From: Clostridiales bacterium UBA8960
GTDB lineage: Bacteria > Bacillota > Clostridia > Peptostreptococcales > Acidaminobacteraceae
Direction: 5' to 3'
NCBI GenBank assembly: GCA_003482695.1
Contig: DMYC01000166.1
Coordinates: 1 to 7,887 of the forward strand
Length of the DNA stretch: 7,887 nucleotides
Shown here: one piece after another, positions 1 to 7,887 of the stretch
How positions within the stretch are numbered: the stretch's first letter is position 1
How the letters are laid out: each line of letters starts with the position of its first letter
Program-made: the position numbers and the translations under genes
The notes under the pieces: model-generated
What the model was told of the DNA's origin: nothing
Databases searched by the model: none
The model's input: only the letters and a program-made list of their open reading frames with translations

Positions 1-1911
<1,911 letters not shown>

Positions 1912-1913
<2 letters not shown>

Positions 1914-1917
1914 GAGG
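1912..1917 (+). promoter_or_regulatory. Ribosome binding site of gyrA, overlapping the gyrB stop
   Basis: AGGAGG overlaps the gyrB TAG stop (1911-1913) and lies 8 bases before a TTG at 1926. This consensus site decides the unusual TTG start of gyrA. It implies that gyrA is translated from the same message as gyrB, with ribosomes terminating on top of the next initiation site. Confidence 0.85.
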
Positions 1918-1925
1918 ATAGTGTT

Positions 1926-4496
1926 TTGAGTGATGATCCAAAAAATATAGATGACGAAGAAATCATTGAAACATCTTATGAAGACGCTTCAGATGATATC
2001 AATGAAACTGTCAATTTGAATCAAACAATTTTGCTTGTTGATATTATGGATGAAATGAAAAAATCCTATATCGACTATGCGATGAGTGTAATTGTGAGTA
2101 GAGCATTACCAGATGTTAGAGATGGTTTGAAACCTGTTCACAGAAGAATTTTATACGCGATGAGTGAACTCAATTTTACGCATGATAGACAACATAGAAA
2201 ATCAGCGCGTATCGTCGGAGAAGTTATGGGTAAGTACCATCCTCATGGTGACTCATCCATATATGGCGCACTCGTTCGTTTTGCACAAGATTTTTCGATG
2301 CGTTATCCACTTATCGATGGCCATGGTAACTTTGGTTCGATTGATGGTGATGGCGCTGCTGCTATGCGATATACTGAAGCGAGAATGACGCGTTTATCAG
2401 GCGAGTTATTGAGAGATATCGATAAAGAAACAGTTGATTTTGCACCGAATTTTGATGAATCGGAAAGAGAACCGCTTGTTTTACCAAGCCGTTTTCCAAA
2501 TTTGCTGATTAACGGATCAAATGGAATAGCTGTTGGTATGGCGACATCTATACCACCACATAATCTAAGTGAAATTATTGATGGTGTGATAAAAATCATT
2601 GATGATCCTGAAACGGATATTTACGATTTGATGGAATGTGTAAAAGGACCAGATTTTCCAACAGGTGCTGAAATTATGGGCGTTGAAGGAATAAAACGCG
2701 CTTATCGAACAGGCCGCGGTAAAGTTATTTTAAGATCAGTGGCTGAAATCGAAGAGATGAAAAGCGGTAAAAGCAGAATTATCGTCACAGAGATTCCATA
2801 TCAAGTCAATAAATCTAAAATGATTGAAGCAATTGCTGAACATGTTAAAAATAAGCGATTGGAAGGCATTACTGACCTTAGAGATGAAAGTAACAGAAAT
2901 GGCATTCGCATTGTCATCGAGCTCAGAAAAGATGTCAACGCACACATCATGTTGAATCAAATCTATAAAAATAGCCAACTTCAAGTTTCATATAGCATAA
3001 TCATGTTAGCCCTTCACAACGGCGAACCTAAAGTTATGAATCTTAAGCAAATGCTTGACGCTTATTTAGAGCATCAAAAAGTTGTTGAAAGAAGACGCGT
3101 GTTATATGATTTGAAAAAAGCGAAAGAAAGAGCGCATATTTTAGAGGGATTGCGTATTGCGATTGACAATATTGATGAGGTCATTCGAATCATCAGAGCC
3201 TCTTATAATAACGCTGAGCTCAAGCTTATGGAACAATTCGACCTTTCAGAGAATCAAGCAAAGTCCATCGTAGATATGAGACTTCGTCGTTTACAAGGTC
3301 TTGAAAGAGAAAAAATTGAAAACGAATATCAAGAACTTTTAAAACTAATCGATTATTTAAACAATCTTTTAGTGAATGAGCACTTGTTACTTGGTATAAT
3401 CAAAGATGATTTACTTCGAATCAAAAAAGCATATGGTGATGAAAGAAGAACAGACATCAGCATAAACCCTGATGAAATTGATTATGAGGATTTGATCGAA
3501 GAAGATGAGGTCATCATCACGTTGACGCATGCTGGATACATCAAGCGCGTATCAACAGGTGAATACGTCTCTCAAAAACGTGGTGGTAGAGGCAAGACAG
3601 GTCTTTCAACGAGAGAGGAAGATTTTATCAAGGAAATTTATACGACTTCTACACATGATTATTTGTTGTTTTTCACTAATTTTGGTAAAGTATACCGTTT
3701 GAAAGCTTATATGATACCTGATGGTTCAAGAATCTCTAAAGGAACGGCTATCGTTAATTTATTGCCTCTTGAAGGAGATGAGAAGGTCAATGCAGTTGTG
3801 CCGATTAAAGATTTTGATGATGGTTATCTAACACTATGCACAAAATATGGCGTCATCAAAAAGACAACACTCGATCAATTTGACACGAGCAGAAAAACTG
3901 GACTTATTGCGATAAACTTAAAGGATAATGATCAGCTTATTTCTGTCAGAAGAACAACAGGTGAAGATGATTTGATCGTCGTGACGACGAAGGGCAAATC
4001 GATTCGTTTTCATGAAGACGATGTTCGATCAATGGGTCGTACAGCTACTGGTGTTAGAGCGATTGGTTTGACTGGAAACGATTATGTAATCGATATGGAA
4101 GTCGTTAAGGAAGATGCCAAATTGCTTGTTGTCTCTGAAAATGGTTATGGCAAACGTACACCACTTAAGGAATATAGACAGCAAAACAGGGGTGGTAAAG
4201 GTATCATAACGTATAACCTCAACAGCAAAACAGGCAACCTTATTGGCGCTGTTGTTGTAAATGATAATGATGAACTCATGATTATCAATGACAATGGTGT
4301 ATTGATTAGAATCAAAGTAGATGACATCTCAGTAACAGGCAGAATTACGTCTGGTGTAAGATTAATGAGAGTTGATGAAAGTACAAGATTGGTTTCACTT
4401 GCAAAAATCGGTGAGTCAGATGCAGAGTCAGATGAGGCGTCAGATATTGAAATTGCAAATGAAATTGTGACTGAAAATGAAACAGTAAATGAATAG
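1926..4496 (+). CDS. gyrA: DNA gyrase subunit A
   Basis: This is the DNA-cleaving and DNA-wrapping subunit of gyrase, 856 residues, with a TTG start fixed by the AGGAGG 8 bases upstream. The winged-helix/tower core has [20 protein letters not shown] (47-66) and the catalytic tyrosine Y149 in [10 protein letters not shown] (E. coli Y122). The C-terminal beta-pinwheel carries the GyrA-box QKRGGRG at 550-556, the wrapping motif that separates GyrA from ParC, and a related QNRGGKG in a later blade. The family core begins near residue 36, so the first 30 or so residues are an acidic extension. The last 28 residues are also acidic and repetitive. In the quinolone-determining region S110 (E. coli S83) is kept, but G114 replaces the acidic D87/E88. 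The gene sits 12 bases after gyrB in an apparent two-gene operon and is followed by a likely terminator. Confidence 0.97.
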   Translation: MSDDPKNIDDEEIIETSYEDASDDINETVNLNQTILLVDIMDEMKKSYIDYAMSVIVSRALPDVRDGLKPVHRRILYAMSELNFTHDRQHRKSARIVGEVMGKYHPHGDSSIYGALVRFAQDFSMRYPLIDGHGNFGSIDGDGAAAMRYTEARMTRLSGELLRDIDKETVDFAPNFDESEREPLVLPSRFPNLLINGSNGIAVGMATSIPPHNLSEIIDGVIKIIDDPETDIYDLMECVKGPDFPTGAEIMGVEGIKRAYRTGRGKVILRSVAEIEEMKSGKSRIIVTEIPYQVNKSKMIEAIAEHVKNKRLEGITDLRDESNRNGIRIVIELRKDVNAHIMLNQIYKNSQLQVSYSIIMLALHNGEPKVMNLKQMLDAYLEHQKVVERRRVLYDLKKAKERAHILEGLRIAIDNIDEVIRIIRASYNNAELKLMEQFDLSENQAKSIVDMRLRRLQGLEREKIENEYQELLKLIDYLNNLLVNEHLLLGIIKDDLLRIKKAYGDERRTDISINPDEIDYEDLIEEDEVIITLTHAGYIKRVSTGEYVSQKRGGRGKTGLSTREEDFIKEIYTTSTHDYLLFFTNFGKVYRLKAYMIPDGSRISKGTAIVNLLPLEGDEKVNAVVPIKDFDDGYLTLCTKYGVIKKTTLDQFDTSRKTGLIAINLKDNDQLISVRRTTGEDDLIVVTTKGKSIRFHEDDVRSMGRTATGVRAIGLTGNDYVIDMEVVKEDAKLLVVSENGYGKRTPLKEYRQQNRGGKGIITYNLNSKTGNLIGAVVVNDNDELMIINDNGVLIRIKVDDISVTGRITSGVRLMRVDESTRLVSLAKIGESDAESDEASDIEIANEIVTENETVNE
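4413..4446 (+). repeat. 12-base tandem repeat in the gyrA 3' end
   Basis: GAGTCAGATG occurs at 4413-4422 and again at 4425-4434, exactly 12 bases apart. A third copy with 8 of 10 matches (GCGTCAGATA) is at 4437-4446. In frame the units encode ESDA, ESDE and ASDI, part of the acidic GyrA tail. The repeat keeps the reading frame, so its copy number could vary without breaking the gene. Confidence 0.7.
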
Positions 4497-4510
4497 AAAT
4501 TAAGATTTAT

Positions 4511-4560
4511 AATTTGGAAATTGAACAGAATCTAATTTTTGGTTCTTCAATTTCCAAATT
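4511..4560 (+). terminator. Probable intrinsic terminator after gyrA
   Basis: A perfect 15-bp inverted repeat has arms AATTTGGAAATTGAA (4511-4525) and TTCAATTTCCAAATT (4546-4560), with a 20-base loop. It begins 14 bases after the gyrA stop and runs into a short T-rich stretch (ATTTTATAATT). Placement between two operons and stem length support termination. The stem has only three G-C pairs and the T-tract is interrupted, so it may be inefficient. Confidence 0.6.
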
Positions 4561-4586
4561 TTATAATTCAAAGTACCAATATAGTG

Positions 4587-4592
4587 TATAAT
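4587..4592 (+). promoter_or_regulatory. Candidate -10 box for the rsbV-rsbW-sigma operon
   Basis: A perfect TATAAT lies 57 bases before the STAS-gene start and downstream of the gyrA hairpin, where an operon promoter is expected. No good TTGACA is seen 16-18 bases upstream; that stretch is T/A-rich. A TG directly abuts the box, one base off the extended -10 position. In an AT-rich spacer a chance match is possible, so this is only a candidate for housekeeping-sigma transcription. Confidence 0.4.
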
Positions 4593-4633
4593 AATTTCAT
4601 GAATACTCATTTTGTTTAATATGAACCGAAATA

Positions 4634-4640
4634 AAGGGGG
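4634..4640 (+). promoter_or_regulatory. Ribosome binding site of the STAS gene
   Basis: AAGGGGG (4634-4640) ends 9 bases before the ATG at 4650. It supports that start and there is no competing in-frame start upstream with a comparable site. Confidence 0.7.
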
Positions 4641-4649
4641 ACTATAACA

Positions 4650-4967
4650 ATGGCTTTGAAATTGAACACCAATTACAATGAAATGGACAAAAGTTGGGAA
4701 GTCGAATTGATAGGAGAAGTTGATATCAACTCGAAAGCAATTCTTAAAGAAGAATTATTTTTGCTCAACGAAAAAAAACAGTCTGATTTTGTATTTAAAT
4801 GTGAAAATTTAGAATACATTGATAGCACAGGCTTAGGTGTGTTAATCAGTTTCTATAAAAATGTGCGTATTAACAATAACACCGTTCAGTTTGAGAAATT
4901 GAAGCCTAGTATTTTAAAAATATTTACTTTAACTGGATTAGATAGAATTTTTTCGATTCGTAATTAA
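4650..4967 (+). CDS. rsbV: Anti-sigma factor antagonist, STAS domain (RsbV-like)
   Basis: This 105-residue single STAS domain matches the RsbV/SpoIIAA family (109 and 117 residues in Bacillus, from memory). The signature is EYIDSTGLGVLISFY, in which S59 aligns with the serine phosphorylated by the partner kinase. The N-terminal strand has ELIGEVDINS, the usual first strands of the fold. By family knowledge the unphosphorylated protein binds the RsbW-type kinase and releases the sigma factor, while the phosphorylated form cannot. It is cytoplasmic, with no signal peptide or membrane segment. It is first in an apparent operon, 20 bases ahead of the kinase gene, and the next two genes are exactly the expected partners. 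The symbol rsbV is given by analogy; the controlled stress or process is unknown, and SpoIIAA-like is the alternative name. Confidence 0.9.
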   Translation: MALKLNTNYNEMDKSWEVELIGEVDINSKAILKEELFLLNEKKQSDFVFKCENLEYIDSTGLGVLISFYKNVRINNNTVQFEKLKPSILKIFTLTGLDRIFSIRN

Positions 4968-4973
4968 GAGTAA

Positions 4974-4981
4974 AGGTGGAG
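4974..4981 (+). promoter_or_regulatory. Ribosome binding site of the anti-sigma kinase gene
   Basis: AGGTGGAG lies 6 bases before the ATG at 4988, inside the short gap after the STAS gene. It favours this start over a second in-frame ATG at 5006. Confidence 0.7.
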
Positions 4982-4987
4982 TAAAAA

Positions 4988-5386
4988 ATGAGGGAATCAA
5001 TAAATATGTCATTGCCAAGTAAGCCTGAATATGTCAGTATTGCCAGGTTAGCGGCTTCCTTTGTTGCGAATCAGATGGGGTTTGATATCGAAACAATTGA
5101 AGATATTAAATTAGCGGTTGGAGAAGCATGCAATAACGCCATTTTGCATTCAGGTTCAGATGAAACCTATAAGTTGGAGTTTATCAATAAGTCTGATAGT
5201 TTAGTGATAGAAGTAGTTGATCATGGCAGAGGATTTGATGTGGAAAATTACAAAAAACCAAATGCCGAAGATTTGCAAGAAAATGGTCTAGGACTTTTTA
5301 TAATCAAATCATTAATGGATACTGTTGAAATTGAGACAAGTGAAGGTAGCGGAACAAAAATTATAATGAGTAAGATCGTTGAATAA
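4988..5386 (+). CDS. rsbW: Anti-sigma factor serine kinase, GHKL ATPase (RsbW-like)
   Basis: This 132-residue protein is a small GHKL-fold ATPase. It would bind the downstream sigma factor and phosphorylate the upstream STAS protein. The N box reads EDIKLAVGEACNNAILHS (39-56; N49/N50 region), the G1 box VVDHGRGFD contains D78, and the G2 box is NGLGLFIIKSLMD from N99. The stretch PSKPEYVSIARLAASFVA (10-27) closely resembles Bacillus RsbW (PxQPEYVxIIRL). It is shorter than Bacillus RsbW (160 residues from memory): the segment between G1 and G2 is compact and the C-terminal tail after the last strand is absent, nearer SpoIIAB in size. It is cytoplasmic and sits between its two predicted partners, 20 bases after rsbV and 30 bases before the sigma gene. 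The family call is strong; naming it RsbW rather than SpoIIAB rests on the PEYV region and the sigma neighbour. Confidence 0.9.
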   Translation: MRESINMSLPSKPEYVSIARLAASFVANQMGFDIETIEDIKLAVGEACNNAILHSGSDETYKLEFINKSDSLVIEVVDHGRGFDVENYKKPNAEDLQENGLGLFIIKSLMDTVEIETSEGSGTKIIMSKIVE

Positions 5387-5402
5387 ATGTTCTTCTTCTG
5401 TT

Positions 5403-5408
5403 AGGGGC
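5403..5408 (+). promoter_or_regulatory. Ribosome binding site that sets the sigma-factor start
   Basis: AGGGGC lies 8 bases before the ATG at 5417 but only 2 bases before the in-frame ATG at 5411. Spacing therefore favours the second ATG, making the sigma factor 267 rather than 269 residues. Confidence 0.6.
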
Positions 5409-5416
5409 TGATGTTC

Positions 5417-6220
5417 ATGAGAAAAAAGCAAATGATCATAAATGAAAATGGTTCTAGTAACAATGAGTTTCTTACGTTTGGGACCAAAGAACTGTTTATT
5501 CTATATAAAAACAATCGCGATATTGCCATTAGAAATGAACTAATCAAGCGTCATATGTATATTACTGAGATTTTAGCTAAGAAATACATTAATAAAGGCA
5601 TTGAGTACGAAGACATTTATCAAGTCGCTTCATTGGGATTGATTTATGCGATTGAGCGTTATGATGTAGATCGGGGATTTGAGTTCTCCAGCTTTGCTAC
5701 GCCTACCATTATCGGAGAAATTAAAAAGTATTTCAGAGATAAAGGGTGGTCCGTTCGCGTGCCAAGAAGAATTCAAGAACTTTCTAAAAAAATTAATCAA
5801 GCGAAATCAAAACTACAACAAGATTTGCAAAGAATACCAAAAGTAAGCGATATTGCAGAATATTTGAATGTAACCGAAGAAGAAGTTATCGAAGCGATGG
5901 AAGCGTCACAAGTGTATACGCCGAAGTCGTTGGATTTAACTTATGATGCTTCCGGTGACGATAAGGATATTCAGCTCCAAGACATTATTGGACGAGATGA
6001 TAAGTACTTTGATATTATTGAAAACAGAGATTTTATTAACATGTGTCTAAAAAAACTGAATGAAGTTGAAATAAAAATTGTAAATGACCGTTTTTTTGAA
6101 AACAAAACTCAAATTCAGGTGGCTGATGAACTTAATGTTTCTCAAATGACCGTTTCCAGAATGGAGAAGAAAATCATCAAGAAATTTAGAAAAGAGTTGA
6201 TGAAACTCAATGAAATCTAA
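5417..6220 (+). CDS. sigB: RNA polymerase sigma factor, SigB/SigF/SigG family
   Basis: This 267-residue alternative sigma-70-family factor would direct RNA polymerase to a stress or condition-specific regulon. Region 2.2, the core-binding part, reads YEDIYQVASLGLIYAIERYD (64-83). Regions 2.3-2.4 follow with FATPTIIGEIKKYFRDKGW and the VPRR segment (about 93-118), which closely resembles Bacillus SigB. Region 3 covers about 119-170 and is followed by a variable acidic linker. The region 4 helix-turn-helix is at about 229-261 (QVADELNVSQMTVSRMEKK). Length fits SigB (about 262-264 residues). The start at 5417 is chosen on ribosome-binding-site spacing; 5411 is possible. Position after the antagonist and kinase genes indicates control by partner switching. 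Regulon and inducing signal cannot be read here, and the symbol is by analogy to the operon type. Confidence 0.9.
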   Translation: MRKKQMIINENGSSNNEFLTFGTKELFILYKNNRDIAIRNELIKRHMYITEILAKKYINKGIEYEDIYQVASLGLIYAIERYDVDRGFEFSSFATPTIIGEIKKYFRDKGWSVRVPRRIQELSKKINQAKSKLQQDLQRIPKVSDIAEYLNVTEEEVIEAMEASQVYTPKSLDLTYDASGDDKDIQLQDIIGRDDKYFDIIENRDFINMCLKKLNEVEIKIVNDRFFENKTQIQVADELNVSQMTVSRMEKKIIKKFRKELMKLNEI

Positions 6221-7887
6221 TAGCATTCAAAGAAAAATCAACAGGATCTTGATGACAATCATCATTTCTCTTGCGATGACGACTGGCATTGTTTTTTTAG
6301 CGGTTTCATATCTTCAAGTTATGAAAGGTTATAAAAACGATGCTAACAACGTTATTAATTTAACGAACTCTTTAATGGAGTCGACTTTTAATAATACACA
6401 AAAGAGCTTGATCGCTTTAAAAAACTATTTAGTATTGCCACAAAATATAGATTCAGATATATATTATAACGAAACACTTCAAACCTTTAAGAATGTATTT
6501 GAAAGTGCAAGTACGGTCTTTATTGCAAAAGACAATGGCACTTTCTATCTTTTCCCGAGACGTTATGTCGCTGACAATTATGATCCACGCACGAGACCAT
6601 GGTACTCAATTGCTTTGAATGAAAAGGGTCGTGTCAATTGGACTGAACCATATGTAGATCATGGTACAGGCGAATTCACGATTACAGCTTCGAAGTATGT
6701 TGGCAATAACATGGTTGTTGGCGTGGATATTTTACTTTCTGACATTACCAAACTTGTCAGTGAGTCAAGGATAGGCGAGCGCGGATTTATTACGATCGTG
6801 AACCAATCGGGTAGCATTTTGGCGAGCAATGATTCTTCAAGACTCGCAACAAGTTGGGACGATGTACCTGAAATGAGTGTCGGTTTTAATAATCTCATAA
6901 ATCGTACTGAGTATAGAGATGTGAACTACATTCATCACATTAAACACTTGGACAATTTAGGAATAATTATCATCGCATCCATTAGTTTAGATGAAATTTA
7001 TACGACACTCATGTATTTATTTGTTTTATCAATGGTTATCACAATCATCGTCATTCTTTTTGCAAAAAAAATATCCAGTACACTTTCATCAAAAATCGTC
7101 GATCCAATCGTTAAACTTGTAAATGTCATGAGAAAAATTGAAAAAGGGGACTATTCAGTAAAGTGTGATTTTAACGCGGACAACGATGAGGTCAATGTAT
7201 TAATCAATGGCTTTAATTCCATGATCGAGAGCGTCAATGAGAAGAACAGCGAAATAGCCACAAGTGAAGAAAGATATAAATCAATCTTTCAAGCATCTGA
7301 AGAAGGTCTATGGGATATTGATCTTAATGGAAACATTAACTATTTAACGCCGGCTTGGTATAAAAACTTCAATGTAAGCGCATTGAATACATCATTTGAG
7401 ACTTGGTTGAACTTAGTACATCCGGAAGACAGATATATGGTTGAGGACAAAATAAAGAATTATAATAGTGATACATTTGAAAATTATCGTATGTCATATA
7501 GAGTCATCAATAAAGATGGACAATATGAATGGATTGAAGCAGTCGGCATCGCGAGAAAAGTTGAAGGTAAATTAACCGGTATTTCTGGATCGCATCAGAA
7601 TATCACCGCAAGAAAAAATTATGAGCTTAAAATTTATAATATGGCGTATAAGGATTCTTTAACGCAGCTTTACAATAGAAGATACTTTGAACAGTATTTT
7701 AATAGTGTTTTGGACAATAATGGAGAAGGTTTCCTGATACTGCTTGATATCGATAACTTTAAGTATGTCAATGATATTTATGGGCATAGCTTTGGCGATG
7801 AAATCATCATTCAGCTTGGGAGAAGGTTGCTAGAAGTTGTCCAAAAGTTGGAAAATAGCATTATTGCGCGATTTAGTGGCAATGAGT
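6210..7887 (+). CDS. Membrane sensor, dCache-HAMP-PAS-GGDEF (3' partial)
   Basis: This is a cell-surface receptor with a cyclic-di-GMP-type output; 559 codons are visible and the gene runs off the window. ATG 6210 overlaps the sigma-gene end by 11 bases in another frame, so translational coupling is likely; no strong ribosome binding site is seen. ATG 6252 is an alternative start but would drop the basic N-terminus. Layout: basic residues 1-12, membrane segment about 13-36, extracellular double Cache about 40-265, membrane segment about 267-285, HAMP about 289-342 (P299, D326-E327), PAS about 353-470, GGDEF from about 471. The Cache shows YDPRTRPWY, WTEPYVDHGTG and GVDI. The GGDEF has DSLTQLYNRR (482-491), DIDNFK (D513), N521 and D530, then RFSGNE at the edge instead of RxGGDEF. 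It could be a cyclase, a degenerate GTP-sensing domain, or the front of a GGDEF-EAL phosphodiesterase. Confidence 0.88.
   Translation, partial: MKSNSIQRKINRILMTIIISLAMTTGIVFLAVSYLQVMKGYKNDANNVINLTNSLMESTFNNTQKSLIALKNYLVLPQNIDSDIYYNETLQTFKNVFESASTVFIAKDNGTFYLFPRRYVADNYDPRTRPWYSIALNEKGRVNWTEPYVDHGTGEFTITASKYVGNNMVVGVDILLSDITKLVSESRIGERGFITIVNQSGSILASNDSSRLATSWDDVPEMSVGFNNLINRTEYRDVNYIHHIKHLDNLGIIIIASISLDEIYTTLMYLFVLSMVITIIVILFAKKISSTLSSKIVDPIVKLVNVMRKIEKGDYSVKCDFNADNDEVNVLINGFNSMIESVNEKNSEIATSEERYKSIFQASEEGLWDIDLNGNINYLTPAWYKNFNVSALNTSFETWLNLVHPEDRYMVEDKIKNYNSDTFENYRMSYRVINKDGQYEWIEAVGIARKVEGKLTGISGSHQNITARKNYELKIYNMAYKDSLTQLYNRRYFEQYFNSVLDNNGEGFLILLDIDNFKYVNDIYGHSFGDEIIIQLGRRLLEVVQKLENSIIARFSGNE

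Noticed and set aside
2303..2599. Minus-strand open frame of 98 codons inside gyrA
   Set aside because: It lies opposite the highly conserved GyrA catalytic region and shows no family features, so the open frame follows from gyrA codon use.
4614..4642. SigB-type autoregulatory promoter (GTTTAA at 4614-4619 followed by a G-run)
   Set aside because: GTTTAA matches the Bacillus SigB -35 element. However, the only G-rich -10 candidates are 16-17 bases away, match GGGTAT poorly, and coincide with the ribosome binding site, leaving almost no leader.
4497..4649. Small gene, tRNA, riboswitch or CRISPR in the only sizeable intergenic region
   Set aside because: Apart from the hairpin, the TATAAT box and the ribosome binding site, the 153 bases show no cloverleaf, conserved aptamer-like structure, repeat array or plausible short coding frame.
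6659..6898. Minus-strand open frame of 79 codons inside the Cache domain
   Set aside because: It lies wholly within the sensor gene, has no recognisable motif, and looks like the antisense shadow of real coding sequence.

Overview
The window suggests an AT-rich, low-GC Gram-positive-type bacterium (Bacillota, or a free-living relative of the Mollicutes such as the Acholeplasma/Izemoplasma group; lineage uncertain). The evidence is the gyrB-gyrA order, an RsbV/RsbW/SigB partner-switching cassette closest by eye to the Bacillus proteins, strong AGGAGG-type ribosome binding sites, TTG start use, and tryptophan written only as TGG with no in-frame TGA (standard bacterial code). Every supported gene is on the plus strand.

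Positions 1-4496 hold the two DNA gyrase subunits. gyrB is complete except for the first base of its start codon, which lies just outside the window. gyrA follows 12 bases later, with its ribosome binding site overlapping the gyrB stop. Together they encode the A2B2 type II topoisomerase that supercoils DNA. Such pairs often sit near the replication origin, but no origin is seen here. GyrA carries glycine at the quinolone-contact position where acidic residues are usual. It also has acidic extensions at both ends.

Positions 4497-4649 are an intergenic spacer. It has a perfect 15-bp inverted repeat, a likely gyrA terminator, and then a TATAAT box about 57 bases ahead of the next gene.

Positions 4650-7887 look like one operon: a STAS anti-anti-sigma factor (RsbV-like), a GHKL anti-sigma kinase (RsbW-like), a SigB/SigF-family sigma factor, and a membrane sensor whose start overlaps the sigma gene by 11 bases. 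The sensor has two membrane segments around an extracellular double Cache domain, then HAMP, PAS and GGDEF domains, and is cut by the window end. The first three genes form the classic switch: phosphorylation of the STAS serine by the kinase frees the kinase to hold sigma, and dephosphorylation releases sigma. No PP2C phosphatase (RsbU/RsbX/RsbP type) is present in the visible part.

The most interesting point is the coupling of this sigma switch to a predicted amino-acid-sensing, c-di-GMP-type receptor. Its Cache domain shows the residues of the universal amino-acid-binding motif. Its GGDEF signature reads SGNE before the edge, with no RxxD inhibitory site, which suggests a regulatory or GTP-sensing domain, perhaps followed by an EAL domain outside the window.
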